Shown here piece by piece: positions 17,989 to 27,574 of a stretch of DNA of 64,000 bases (positions are counted from its first letter, which is position 1; each line of letters begins with the position of its first letter). This stretch comes from Granulicella sp. S190 (GTDB taxonomy: Bacteria; Acidobacteriota; Terriglobia; Terriglobales; Acidobacteriaceae). Position numbers and translations under genes: made by a program. The notes under the pieces were generated by a model that searched no databases, had not been told where the DNA came from, and saw only the letters and a list, made by a program, of their open reading frames with translations. Location of the stretch: positions 408,219 through 472,218 of the forward strand of contig NZ_LMUD01000023.1 of NCBI RefSeq assembly GCF_009766095.1. The letters run 5' to 3'.

Positions 17989-20955
17989 ATGCGACGCTTT
18001 TCCCTCATCTTCGTATTTTTCGCAGCCGTCGCATTGTGCTACGGACAAACCAACACAGGCACAATTCTTGGAACAGTAAAAGATTCCAACGGATACCTTG
18101 TTCCTGGTGCGAAGATCACCATTCAGAATCAAGGAACAGGCCTCATGCAAAACCTGACCTCCGATTTAGGAGGAAGCTTTATATCAACCCCTCTGCCGCT
18201 TGGAAACTACAAGGTGACGGTTGCCACCAGCGGCTTTGAGGCAGAGGTAAAAGAGGGACTGACCCTCCAGGTCTCCGATCGTCTGCAACTCCCTTTCGTG
18301 CTTCATCCCGGGGACGTGAAGCAGACCGTCGTCGTCTCCCAGCAGGCACCTCTCGTCGACGCGGCCTCGACAACCCTCGGAGGCATCGTAAGTAAACAGC
18401 AGGTCGCGGATCTTCCGATCAATGGAAGGAGCGTGACGGACCTGCTCGCCTTGGTTCCTGGCGTAGAACTTCGCGGGAACTCCAATCAACTTAGTGTTGG
18501 TGGACAGGGTACTGATACGAATGAGGGCGGCCTACACTTTCTGCTGGATGGCGGTGACGCCAGCCGAGTTGACTTCGACGATGTAGGAAATACTTACGGC
18601 TCAAGCGCCGGACGCGTATCGCGCGCGAGCGTGGACGCAGTAGAGGAATTCCGGGTTTACACAGACTCCTACTCCGCCGAATATGGAAAAACACAGGGCG
18701 GCGTCGTCAACCTCATCACAAAATCAGGAACGAATCAGCTCCACGGAAGCCTGTTTGAGTATTTTAGAAACGACATATTCGATGCGCGGGATTACTTCAA
18801 TCAGGAACCCAACAAGAAGCCAGCCTATCGTCTCAATCAGTTCGGAGGAACTCTAGGCGGCCCGATCGTCCACGATAAAATCTTCTTCTTTGTAGACTAC
18901 GAAGGAGTCCGGCAGAGGAGCGGAAGCATCTTGAATGCTGTCGTACCCACTGCAGAGGCACGCGCTGCCGCAGTTCCCGTCATACAACAAGCCCTCTCCC
19001 AACTACCGCTGCCTAATGGCCCGATCTCGTCCTCTGATCCGCGCTTCGGACAATACATCATAGGAATCTCAAATCCCCTCACGGAGAACACTGGTATCGG
19101 TAAAATCGATTGGCAGATAACACCCTCTGATCGACTGACCGGTCGCTATAACGTCAATCAAAATCAGACGGACACGTTTACCGGCGTTGCAATTGGCCAA
19201 GTGCAGAGCGCACCTGGATTTATGCAGCTCGGAATGCTTGGCTATACGCACACCTTTACTCCTCATGTCGTGAACGAGGCAAACTTTTACTTCAACCGAT
19301 TCCACGTCGATCCACGGGCGTCAAACGTAGCTTCAGTGCTGGTTGAACCGATCATCAGCTTTGGTGAAGGGGCTGGTGTCGGACCAGGACTGTTTGATCT
19401 CCACGTCGCAAACAATTCATTTACCTGGCAGGACAATCTCACATGGGTACGCGGTCGCCAGCAGATAAAAATTGGTGGAGAGGCTGTTCGCAACCAGGAC
19501 AATAAAGAACTCGGCTATCAAATGACGGTGAGCTTTCTTACTTTTTCGGCAGCCCAGCAAAACCAGGCCTTCTCTGATGGCACTCTTGGTTTTCCCCGTA
19601 TCGGAATAAGAAACACCTATTACAGCGCCTTCCTCCAGGACAACATTCAAGTGAGCCCGAAGCTTACCCTCAATATGGGACTTCGATATCAGTACGACAC
19701 TTCTCCCACTGAAGCGCACAACCGAATCGCAAACTTCAACTTCGAAACCGGCGCCCTCGACCCTGTTGGAGGCTCTGTGCTGGACGCACCGAATCTGAAC
19801 TTTGCCCCTCGATTCGGTGTTGCTTATAGCATCGGCTCCTCCGGAAACACTGTTATACGGGGCGGCTTTGGCCTCTTCTTCTCCGATCTGAATGCAGGCA
19901 ATCTAGCTCAAAATATTCCTAGTAATACAGGTCTAGGGTTTAGCGCATCGGTGAATAATCTTCAGGTTCCCGGTCTTGTCGGTTTGCCATTTCCGAATCT
20001 CGGCTCTTTCAGTCTTCCGACCACAAGCTTCTCGGCAATCGTAAAAAACTATCAGGAGCCATATTCAGAAAAATGGAACCTCAACTTTCAGCAGGCAATC
20101 GGGAAGAGCGCTATGGTTCAGTTCGGCTACATCGGAGCCCGTGGACTCCATCTCATCGAGGGGTATGACGCCAACAGACTCTTTCCCGGAGGAGCGAGCC
20201 GTCCGTATCCGCAGTACGGAAGCATCAATACCAACACTACCTCTGCAATCTCGAGCTATAACGCGTTCCAGGCGCAGTTCAAGAAGCGTTGGGACAATGG
20301 TCTCACCTTCAACGCCAACTACACGCTATCTCATTCCCTCGACGATGCACCGACTGTCTTCGGTTCCTATCAGGACGATCACAACCCGATCGCCGACTAT
20401 GGCAATTCTGATTTCGATGTAAGACACAATATTGAACTCGATGCCAGTTATGCCATTCCTGCGGCGTCACGTGTCCCAAAGATCATTGGCGCGGGCTGGC
20501 AATACAACACTATTGCAACACTACGCAGCGGATTCCCCTATGACGTTACGTGCGGATGCGATCCGCTCAATGTTGGTCAAGCGAGCTCTCGCGCTGATCT
20601 TGTCGCAGGCGTACCCACCAAGCCATCGAGCTTTAGCATTCCTTTCAATCAACTGAACCTCGCTGCTTTTGCCACGCCAGTCGGTCACTTTGGCACGGAA
20701 GGCCGAAACATTTTTTACGGCCCTGACGCGGTCAACTTTGATATGTCCCTTTTCAAGACGTTCAAGGTTTTCGAGAAGCAGCAGGTGATCTTTCGAGCCG
20801 AGGCATTCAACATCTTCAATCACCCCCAGTTCAGCAACCCCAACGCGGGGCTCAACAATGTCCCGCAGTTCGGCCAAACCACGAATACGATCAGTACATT
20901 AGAAGGCTTCCACACCAGTCGGCAATTTCAATTCGCGCTGCGATATTCTTTCTAG
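17989..20955 (+). CDS. Oar-like TonB-dependent outer-membrane receptor
   Basis: 988 aa. The ATG at 17989 opens on a signal peptide (MRRFSLIFVFFAAVALCYGQ); the upstream extension is not signal-like. Next comes a carboxypeptidase-regulatory-like domain (GTILGTVKDSNGYLVPGAKITI, about 23-105), the plug (about 125-240, with DLPINGRSVTDLLALVPGV and VEEFRVYTDSYSAEYGKTQGG), and a long beta-barrel ending in aromatic Phe (FQFALRYSF), as needed for barrel insertion. This type imports oligosaccharides in Acidobacteria without a SusD partner. Its position among GH genes and behind operator 4 marks it as the uptake gate of the locus. A strong terminator follows. Confidence 0.93.
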   Translation: MRRFSLIFVFFAAVALCYGQTNTGTILGTVKDSNGYLVPGAKITIQNQGTGLMQNLTSDLGGSFISTPLPLGNYKVTVATSGFEAEVKEGLTLQVSDRLQLPFVLHPGDVKQTVVVSQQAPLVDAASTTLGGIVSKQQVADLPINGRSVTDLLALVPGVELRGNSNQLSVGGQGTDTNEGGLHFLLDGGDASRVDFDDVGNTYGSSAGRVSRASVDAVEEFRVYTDSYSAEYGKTQGGVVNLITKSGTNQLHGSLFEYFRNDIFDARDYFNQEPNKKPAYRLNQFGGTLGGPIVHDKIFFFVDYEGVRQRSGSILNAVVPTAEARAAAVPVIQQALSQLPLPNGPISSSDPRFGQYIIGISNPLTENTGIGKIDWQITPSDRLTGRYNVNQNQTDTFTGVAIGQVQSAPGFMQLGMLGYTHTFTPHVVNEANFYFNRFHVDPRASNVASVLVEPIISFGEGAGVGPGLFDLHVANNSFTWQDNLTWVRGRQQIKIGGEAVRNQDNKELGYQMTVSFLTFSAAQQNQAFSDGTLGFPRIGIRNTYYSAFLQDNIQVSPKLTLNMGLRYQYDTSPTEAHNRIANFNFETGALDPVGGSVLDAPNLNFAPRFGVAYSIGSSGNTVIRGGFGLFFSDLNAGNLAQNIPSNTGLGFSASVNNLQVPGLVGLPFPNLGSFSLPTTSFSAIVKNYQEPYSEKWNLNFQQAIGKSAMVQFGYIGARGLHLIEGYDANRLFPGGASRPYPQYGSINTNTTSAISSYNAFQAQFKKRWDNGLTFNANYTLSHSLDDAPTVFGSYQDDHNPIADYGNSDFDVRHNIELDASYAIPAASRVPKIIGAGWQYNTIATLRSGFPYDVTCGCDPLNVGQASSRADLVAGVPTKPSSFSIPFNQLNLAAFATPVGHFGTEGRNIFYGPDAVNFDMSLFKTFKVFEKQQVIFRAEAFNIFNHPQFSNPNAGLNNVPQFGQTTNTISTLEGFHTSRQFQFALRYSF

Positions 20956-20967
20956 TCGCTTCTGCTC

Positions 20968-21024
20968 GCCGTCGAAGATATCTCAGGTCATAAGGCCGGA
21001 GATATCTTCGACGGCATAGTTTTT
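20968..21024 (+). terminator. Strong hairpin terminator after the TonB receptor
   Basis: A perfect 17-bp stem (20968-20984 with 20999-21015, core GAAGATATCTC) with a 14-nt loop, followed by ATAGTTTTT. It separates the receptor transcript from the GH92 unit. Confidence 0.9.
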
Positions 21025-21312
21025 CCGCGGAGTTATTTGTGGATACAAACCTGTCTCATCGCGTATTACACGGTTGTCTCTCCTCAGTGCTTTATTTCCC
21101 TGGTCCAAAGCAACCTAGGTAAATCAAGTCTGGACGTAATACGTTCGATCAATCAGCAATCGGCGCAAGCACCAGCGTTGCCCTCGACGATCCACTCGAA
21201 GGTACGGAAGATATTCCCCAACCAGCGTATCCCTTACTCTCTGCGGGCTGAGAAATCGATAGACTGCAAGAGGGTCGCAACGCCACATTGAAGATATTGA
21301 CGAGGGAAAAGT

Positions 21313-23580
21313 ATGGGTTCGAAGTTGAAAGCAGGAGTCACCTCGAGTAGCAGACGCAGCTTTCTCAAAGCGACGGGTTTAGCGGCGGTCGGTTCTGCGA
21401 TTGCCGCTCCCATTGCATCAAGCGCTGCAGACGATGCTGCGGACCTCCGGGTTGAGCCCTCATCAGCCGCGAGCCAAACGCCGGTCGAGATGGTGAATCT
21501 ACTGCAGGGAACCGAATCGACGCCCGTCTTCTCACGAGGCAACACGTTGCCGATCGCGGCGCTGCCGTTTGGCATGGGGCACTGGACACTCGAATCAAGA
21601 GCCGACCATCCATGGATGTTCCAGCCTAAGGATCACCGAGTCCAGGGCTTCCGGTGTACTCATCAGTTGAGTCCTTGGCTCTCAGACTACGGTTACGCCG
21701 TCTTCCTGCCATTTAGTGGAGAGGCTGATCCTGCGCCGGCTGCTCGAGCCTCCTCCTATCGTCCTGAAGATGCGAAACTATCCCCGCACTCCCTTGAACT
21801 CTATCTCCTCCGATACCGGATCAGAGCCGAGTTGGTTCCAACCGAACGCTGTGCAGTTATCACCGCCACGTACGAGGATCAGGAAGATCCTGGTTTTATG
21901 TTCGATATTCCCGGCACAAGCGGGATCGTTCAACCGGATGTTGCTGACCAGAGCATTGCGTTTCAATCGCTAGCTAACTCTGGAGGCGTGCCGGAAAACT
22001 TCGCGGCATTTTATGTCTTGCGCTTCGATAAAAGATGGAAGAGCTTCGAGTTGAAAGAGCAAAAAGGGCGTCGCGTCGGGGTTGTTCGCTTCGAGGCTAC
22101 GGTGAAGGCGATCGAAGTGCGGATCGCGACCTCATTTATCTCTTTCCATCAAGCAAACCGGAATCTCGATCTTGAAATAGGCCACCGTTCCGTTGTCGAG
22201 CTTCGTGAGAGTGCAGCGAAGATCTGGAATCAACATCTCACTCGTGTTGAAATCGAGGGCGGATCCGAAGATCAGAGACGAATCTTCTACTCGTGCCTGT
22301 ATCGAACTTTATTATTTCCACGAATCTGGCACGAGCCAGACGACAAAGGACAGTCCCAGCACTTTAGCCCATACACTGGCAAGCTGACCCCAGGCGTTAT
22401 GTACGCCGATCATGGCTATTGGGACGTCTACCGAGCTTGGTATCCTCTCATGTCGATTCTCTTTCCTGAGCGTCTTGGAGAGATTCTCCAAGCCTGGGTT
22501 AACGTCTACAAAGAAGGCGGCTGGCTTCCGCAATTTCCATGTCCGGGCTATCGGGCCTGCATGACGGGTAGCCTCATCGACTCAGTATTTGGCGATGCGG
22601 CGGCCAAAGGCATCCGTGGCTTCGATCTTCAAAGCGCCTATGAAGGGCTAAGGAAACATGCAACCACCCCCGGTGATCCGGCGAAAGGTTACGGACGAGT
22701 CGGGCTGGAGGAATACCTCAAATTCAACTACGTTCCAGCCGATCATGTCGAGCAATCTGCGGTAGAGACAGCCGATGCTGCTTATGGGGATTTCTGCATC
22801 GCCCAGGTAGCCAAGGCATTAGGCAAGCAGGAGGACTATGCCTTCTTTATGAAGCGTTCAGAGAATTGGCGCAATTTGTTCGACAGCAAAACCGGCTTTC
22901 TTCGCGGCAAGAACGAAGATGGCTCATGGCTGGAGCCATTCGACAAGATTCGATGGGGCAGTCCTTATGTCGAAGGTTCGGCTTGGCAACATCGGTGGGA
23001 CGTGCCACATAATCTTCCCGGTCTATTTGAAGCTATGGGCGGAAAGGATAAAGCCGTTGCTGCATTAGACAAGATGCTTGCTCTCCCGCCTGCCTTCCAT
23101 GTTGGAGCGTACGGGCAGGAGATCCACGAAATGTCCGAGATGGCGGCGGTCAAATTCGGTCAGTACGCGCACAGCAATCAGCCTGTGCATCACGTGCTCT
23201 ATATCTTCGCTGCCGCCGGACGTCCTGATAGAACGCAATACTGGGTAAGGCGAGTGATGCAGGAGCTCTACACAAAAGATACTTTTGCCGGGGACGAAGA
23301 TACCGGATCGATGGCCGCCTGGTTTGTATTAAGTTCGCTGGGGTTTTATCCCTCTTGTCCCGGTAGAGCCGACTACACCTTCGGCAGCCCGCTCTTCGAC
23401 AAAGCAACGATTCATCTTGACGGAGGCAAAACCCTGTTGATCGAGGCCAGACAAAATAGCCAGACCAATGTGTTCGTAAAGGGAGTGAAGTACAACGGCG
23501 AAGCTGTCACCGAAACCACGATGGATCATGCCAGGCTAGTCAGCGGCGGCAAGCTCGTCTTCGACATGTTCGCCGGATAA
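21313..23580 (+). CDS. GH92-family glycosidase with Gln in place of the catalytic acid
   Basis: 755 aa with a Tat signal (SRRSFLKATGLAAVGSAIAAP). GH92 features are clear: N-terminal beta-sandwich (GNTLPIAALPFGMGHWT), the DHGYWDVYRAWYPLM barrel start, CMTGSLIDSVFGDA, and a C-terminal GDEDTGSMAAWFVLSSLGFYP block with D661 and D663. Normal GH92 exo-alpha-mannosidases carry HGNEPSHH; here it reads HSNQPVHH, so the general-acid Glu is Gln623. From memory of the GH92 literature, this Glu-to-Gln change occurs in enzymes that cut mannose-1-phosphate linkages, where no acid is needed. The start has a GAGGG site. No TGGTA operator was found upstream; it follows the receptor terminator by about 290 bp. 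Confidence 0.88.
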   Translation: MGSKLKAGVTSSSRRSFLKATGLAAVGSAIAAPIASSAADDAADLRVEPSSAASQTPVEMVNLLQGTESTPVFSRGNTLPIAALPFGMGHWTLESRADHPWMFQPKDHRVQGFRCTHQLSPWLSDYGYAVFLPFSGEADPAPAARASSYRPEDAKLSPHSLELYLLRYRIRAELVPTERCAVITATYEDQEDPGFMFDIPGTSGIVQPDVADQSIAFQSLANSGGVPENFAAFYVLRFDKRWKSFELKEQKGRRVGVVRFEATVKAIEVRIATSFISFHQANRNLDLEIGHRSVVELRESAAKIWNQHLTRVEIEGGSEDQRRIFYSCLYRTLLFPRIWHEPDDKGQSQHFSPYTGKLTPGVMYADHGYWDVYRAWYPLMSILFPERLGEILQAWVNVYKEGGWLPQFPCPGYRACMTGSLIDSVFGDAAAKGIRGFDLQSAYEGLRKHATTPGDPAKGYGRVGLEEYLKFNYVPADHVEQSAVETADAAYGDFCIAQVAKALGKQEDYAFFMKRSENWRNLFDSKTGFLRGKNEDGSWLEPFDKIRWGSPYVEGSAWQHRWDVPHNLPGLFEAMGGKDKAVAALDKMLALPPAFHVGAYGQEIHEMSEMAAVKFGQYAHSNQPVHHVLYIFAAAGRPDRTQYWVRRVMQELYTKDTFAGDEDTGSMAAWFVLSSLGFYPSCPGRADYTFGSPLFDKATIHLDGGKTLLIEARQNSQTNVFVKGVKYNGEAVTETTMDHARLVSGGKLVFDMFAG

Positions 23581-23770
23581 GGCAGAAGCCAGTCGACATT
23601 ATTTGGGCCGGTGTCACCACTTAGCTGTACCAAGCAGCCGCGTGGTGTCGCAAGGTCGATGTCGGACGATGCCACAACATCCTCAGAACTCAAATGCACC
23701 TGATTTGACGCGGCTCTCCAGCGTTCCTATACTTCTCCACACTCGTAGCGGCGGTTCAAGGAGAAAGTCT

Positions 23771-24892
23771 ATGTCAAAGCGTCTGCTGTTGTTCATACTC
23801 TTAATTGCCGCCGCCGTTCGTGGCGGATATGCACAGGAAGCATGGAAAGGTCATCATCAACCCACTCTCATTTCGCAGCAGAGTGGCACGACACAGCTGC
23901 TGATTGCTGTCAGTCCGGTGAACTCCCGCGTCGTCTGGGCAGCCGGAGCCGGCGGTACGTACGTGGTTACGACCGATGGCGGTTCGACCTGGAAGTCAGG
24001 AGTCGTACCGGGCGCCGAAGGTCTGCAATTCCGTGATGTGCAAGGCGTAAGTGAGCGGGTCGCATATCTCATGTCGATCGGGGACAACACCGGCGACTTT
24101 CGCATCTACAAGACGGAAGACGCGGGCGCGCATTGGACCGTTCAGTTTACGAATAAGACGACGAATGCCTTTTATGACTGCTTCGCGTTCTGGGGGCCGG
24201 ATCGCGGCGTCGCGCACAGCGACTCAGTCAACGGAGTATTTCCCGACATTCGCACCGATGATGGCACGACCTGGCACTCGATCGCTCGCAGTATGCCACC
24301 TGCCCTGCCAGGCGAAGCTTCGTTTTCCTCCAGTGGGACATGCATCACTACAGAAGGGTGGCAAAACGCCTGGATTGCAACCGGCGGCTCAAGCATCGCC
24401 AGAATCCTGGCGACCCGGGATGGAGGCTACACGTGGAATGCGTATGACACTCCGTTCGTAAGCAATGCCAATGCGGGCGCTCTCTCGGTAGCGTTCCGCG
24501 ATCCTTGGCACGGCATCGTGGGTGGCGGCGATTTGACCAACGACAGCGCCACGCAGGCGGCAACCTCGGACAATGGCGGCCAGCGCTGGACCCTTACGAC
24601 CAAGCCTCCAATTCCAGGAGCAATCTTCTGTCTCGCTTACGTGCGTGGCGTAGAACACCGTGACGATTGGCGCCATCGCGACGACTTCGACCACGAACAT
24701 GACCGGAGTGTGGTGATCACGACGGAGACTCAGCCGAACTTCAGCTCTGGGGCAGCTGCCTGGAGTCCGGATGAAGGTCATACCTGGATCAAACTGCCGG
24801 AGGTGAGCGGTTATTGGGCGGTCGCTTTTGCAAATCCAGAGGCCGGATGGTTTGTCGGCAACAATGGTCAGATCTTGAAGATCAGCTTCTAG
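23771..24892 (+). CDS. Secreted BNR/Asp-box repeat propeller protein
   Basis: 373 aa. The ATG at 23771 has AAGGAG upstream and opens a signal peptide (MSKRLLLFILLIAAAVRGGYA). Repeated Asp-box motifs are visible: TTDGGSTWKSG, TEDAGAHWTV, RTDDGTTWHS, TRDGGYTWNA, SDNGGQRWTL, SPDEGHTWIK. Such six-plus repeats form a sialidase/YCF48-like propeller. No sialidase arginine triad was found, so an enzymatic role is not supported; glycan binding is possible. It is likely co-transcribed with the GH92 gene 190 bp upstream and closes the carbohydrate locus. Confidence 0.8.
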   Translation: MSKRLLLFILLIAAAVRGGYAQEAWKGHHQPTLISQQSGTTQLLIAVSPVNSRVVWAAGAGGTYVVTTDGGSTWKSGVVPGAEGLQFRDVQGVSERVAYLMSIGDNTGDFRIYKTEDAGAHWTVQFTNKTTNAFYDCFAFWGPDRGVAHSDSVNGVFPDIRTDDGTTWHSIARSMPPALPGEASFSSSGTCITTEGWQNAWIATGGSSIARILATRDGGYTWNAYDTPFVSNANAGALSVAFRDPWHGIVGGGDLTNDSATQAATSDNGGQRWTLTTKPPIPGAIFCLAYVRGVEHRDDWRHRDDFDHEHDRSVVITTETQPNFSSGAAAWSPDEGHTWIKLPEVSGYWAVAFANPEAGWFVGNNGQILKISF

Positions 24893-24939
24893 AGGACGCT
24901 GCAGGATCTCGTTGTGCTTTTTCATGGCAAGCTTTCTGT

Positions 24940-26730
24940 TCATGCATCGCGTAGACCTAAGCGCTGCGGAAACTCGTCGGCTTCGTCCGGTGCGGTGTCG
25001 AGTGTGGACTGAGCCAGGAGATTAGCGTGTGCTCTTTGCAGAGTGAGATGCGTTCCGACCAAGAGAATTGTTGTGGCGAGGAGGTGCGTCGCAGAGCCTT
25101 CGATCCACGCTTCCTTCGCAACCAGGATTGAGACGAAGATTGGGAAGAGCACAAGGTAGCGGAGGACTGCCAGAGGAAGATCGTTTACTGAACTTTTGTG
25201 GAGTTGAGTAAACGGTATGGCGCGCACGGAGAACAGCAGGATGTCGGGAAGAAGAAGAGACAGGCCTATTGCTACAAGGAGTTGCCCTGTCGTTGTGCGG
25301 GGTATTTGCATGCTGGCTGGTGATAGCGAGTGAAGGAGAAGAACGGTGCCACTGCAAATGAGGAATGTGGTGAGAGAGATCCAGAGGTAGGCGCCTGCGA
25401 GGTGGCCGGATCGCGGACGCCCGATGAGGACGCGGAAGAGCCATGAGCCGCGGCGATCGACTGGAGCTGCGAGGACGGATCGAAGGCCGGCGACTGTGAA
25501 GAAGGCGACAATCGGAATTGCAGAGCGAATGCCGTCGGGCAGCAGGGCTATGTGGATGTGGCCGGGTTCGACCTGGAGGGTGACCATCTGGGCCAGGGCA
25601 AGCGCAACGCTGAGGCCACCGAAGATAGCGAGGCTGATGCGTTGACGCTGTCCGCGCAGGATGGTCTGGCTGATGAAGTGGAAGACGGCTCGCTGCGAGG
25701 GATGGCGCAGAAGGGTGGAATGAAGGAGGCGGCGGATGAGATTGGTTCCACTGCTCCTGGTACTTATTGCGGCGGAGCCCTCGATAAGCTGACGGACGCG
25801 GCGGCGATAGGCGAGAGGATAGGTCAGCAAGGTACACGCCAACATTATGACGAGTGCGTAGCAGCCGGTTCGCGCCAGGTCGTGGAAGATAGCGGGAGTT
25901 GACGCTCCGTCGAGGAGGTACTCGTAGATGCCGAGGAACCAGAAGGGCGGAAAGTAGCGGATGGCGGGGCTGCCCGAGGTCAACAGAGCTTCCAGCGATC
26001 CCGCCACGGTGGGGCAGAGCAGAAGAACCGCCAGCAAGACCATGATGGAGAGGCCCTGGAGCAGCGGGGTGATGCGGCGGAAGAGGCCTTCGCCGACGGT
26101 GTTCAGGAGAATGCCTTGAAGGGAGAGGAAGGTGGCTGCGGCAAAGATTCCGCTGATGGTGACGGCGACGAAGTGGGAGAAGAGATGACGGAGGAAGTTG
26201 TGCTGCTCGGCGGCGAGGGGAAGAAAGAGTGTGCCCAGGATGCTGGTGCCGACTTGAACGAGGAGAAGAAATACTGCGAGCGCAAGGACGCGCGCGAAGA
26301 AGAGTTTGCGGTTGGGGATGGGGAGAACCGAGAGAACGAAGATGTCCAGAGTGTCGGGGAAGAGCAGATCCCACTCGTACACCGTGGCCGCTCCCATGAC
26401 GACGAAGGAGTAGATGACGTAGAAGGAGTGGTCTCCTGCCTGCGACCAGAAGGGACGATGCAGCGGGGCGGGTGGAAAGGCGTGATAGGCAGGAAAGAGA
26501 AAGAGCGAGACGATGAGGGTTGGCAGCGCGACGGCGGCTGCGATCTGCATGACGCGCTTAGTCTCATCGTCTGAGGCGAGAAGCTCGTTGTGGAAGAAAC
26601 GATGGAGGATGTGGCGCACCAGAACTTCGAACCTGCTCTGCACTCGCGCGGGGGGTGCGGTATGCGCCTGCACGGCAAGTGATAGGACGGGATGCCGAGG
26701 TGGAGCTAAGAGGCCGTGACGCTCAGACAT
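24940..26730 (-). CDS. ABC exporter permease, many membrane segments
   Basis: 596 aa from ATG 26730, which overlaps the 3' end of the ATPase gene (CCATGTCTGA junction); the longer frame to 26928 is the ATPase in another frame. Twelve or so hydrophobic segments are visible, in two halves separated by a cytosolic loop near RQLIEGSAAISTRSSGTN. No recognised motif beyond the general ABC-2-like permease character. It follows directly on the ATPase, so the two form an ABC pair of unknown substrate. Confidence 0.82.
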   Translation of the reverse strand: MSERHGLLAPPRHPVLSLAVQAHTAPPARVQSRFEVLVRHILHRFFHNELLASDDETKRVMQIAAAVALPTLIVSLFLFPAYHAFPPAPLHRPFWSQAGDHSFYVIYSFVVMGAATVYEWDLLFPDTLDIFVLSVLPIPNRKLFFARVLALAVFLLLVQVGTSILGTLFLPLAAEQHNFLRHLFSHFVAVTISGIFAAATFLSLQGILLNTVGEGLFRRITPLLQGLSIMVLLAVLLLCPTVAGSLEALLTSGSPAIRYFPPFWFLGIYEYLLDGASTPAIFHDLARTGCYALVIMLACTLLTYPLAYRRRVRQLIEGSAAISTRSSGTNLIRRLLHSTLLRHPSQRAVFHFISQTILRGQRQRISLAIFGGLSVALALAQMVTLQVEPGHIHIALLPDGIRSAIPIVAFFTVAGLRSVLAAPVDRRGSWLFRVLIGRPRSGHLAGAYLWISLTTFLICSGTVLLLHSLSPASMQIPRTTTGQLLVAIGLSLLLPDILLFSVRAIPFTQLHKSSVNDLPLAVLRYLVLFPIFVSILVAKEAWIEGSATHLLATTILLVGTHLTLQRAHANLLAQSTLDTAPDEADEFPQRLGLRDA

Positions 26731-27496
26731 GGTGCACCGCCATGGTCTGGACCAGCTCCTGTGCGACGCTCTGCGTGTCCTGCTGCTTGACCAGTTGCGC
26801 GAAGACGCTCTCGAGGTTTGCCAGTGCGAGCGAGGTTTTGAGTTCGGAGGGTGGTGCATCAGCCAGGATCCTCCCCTTCGCAATGACGATGACACGATGG
26901 CAGACCAGTTCGACGACCTCGAGGACATGGGAGATGTAGAGGATGGCTTTGCCTTGAGCGGCGAGTTGTTGCAAGAGGTCTTTGAAGAGGCGGGCCGAGA
27001 GTACGTCCAGTCCGGAGAGCGGCTCGTCGAAGATCAGCAGCTTTGGGTCATGCAAAAGAGCCGCCGCGATGAGGATGCGCTGCTTCATGCCCTTGGAGTA
27101 GAGCGAGATGGGCGAGTGTCGCCAGGATTCGAGGCCGAGGAGCGCGAGCAGCCGGTTGGCTTTGAGATCGATGAGCGGCTCTTCCATCTCGCGCAGGCGG
27201 CCTACCAGTTGGAGATATTCGAGTCCGGAGAGATGAGTGTAGACGTGCGCCTCTTCAGGCACGTAGCCGAAGGAGGCTCGATAGTGGTCGAGGTTGAGGC
27301 GAATGCTTTTACCTTCAAAGAGAACCTGGCCGGTGTTGGGTTCGAGCAGGCCGGTAACGATTTTTACAGTGGTGGACTTGCCGGAGCCGTTGGGGCCAAC
27401 GTAGCCGACGATCTCGCCGGCGCGGATAGTGAAGGCGACGTTGTCGATTGCGGGAAGGCCGCGATAGCTCTTGCAGAGTGCTTTGACTTCGAGCAT
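26723..27496 (-). CDS. ABC transporter ATP-binding protein
   Basis: 257 aa with a complete nucleotide-binding domain: Walker A GPNGSGKST (34-42), Q-loop region FGYVPEE, a divergent signature SLYSKGMKQR, Walker B LLIFDEP followed by the D-loop LSGLD, and switch His in YISHVLE. It resembles the ABC-2 export type (CcmA/drug exporter group). It powers the permease encoded right behind it. Its promoter region is shared with the divergent PadR gene and contains a long inverted repeat. Confidence 0.95.
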   Translation of the reverse strand: MLEVKALCKSYRGLPAIDNVAFTIRAGEIVGYVGPNGSGKSTTVKIVTGLLEPNTGQVLFEGKSIRLNLDHYRASFGYVPEEAHVYTHLSGLEYLQLVGRLREMEEPLIDLKANRLLALLGLESWRHSPISLYSKGMKQRILIAAALLHDPKLLIFDEPLSGLDVLSARLFKDLLQQLAAQGKAILYISHVLEVVELVCHRVIVIAKGRILADAPPSELKTSLALANLESVFAQLVKQQDTQSVAQELVQTMAVHHV

Positions 27497-27514
27497 GGAG
27501 GGTTCCTCTGCACC

Positions 27515-27561
27515 CTATGTAGCATTCATAATAGGGGCTAGTCAAGTAGCTTGCTACATAG
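27515..27561. promoter_or_regulatory. Inverted repeat CTATGTAGCA ... TGCTACATAG (probable PadR site)
   Basis: Two perfect 10-bp arms (27515-27524 and 27552-27561) separated by 27 bp, filling the divergent promoter region between the ABC ATPase and padR genes. ATGTAG/CTACAT half sites fit PadR-type operators. A GCTA...TAGC pair lies inside the spacer. Confidence 0.7.
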
Positions 27562-27574
27562 GTATAGTTCTGCC

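Noticed and set aside
25022..26374. 450-aa minus-strand ORF rich in Pro/Arg/His
   Set aside because: It is an out-of-frame shadow of the ABC permease, with composition unlike a protein of this window.
26731..26928. Upstream extension of the ABC permease
   Set aside because: It is the ATPase gene read in another frame; the permease starts at the overlapping ATG 26730.
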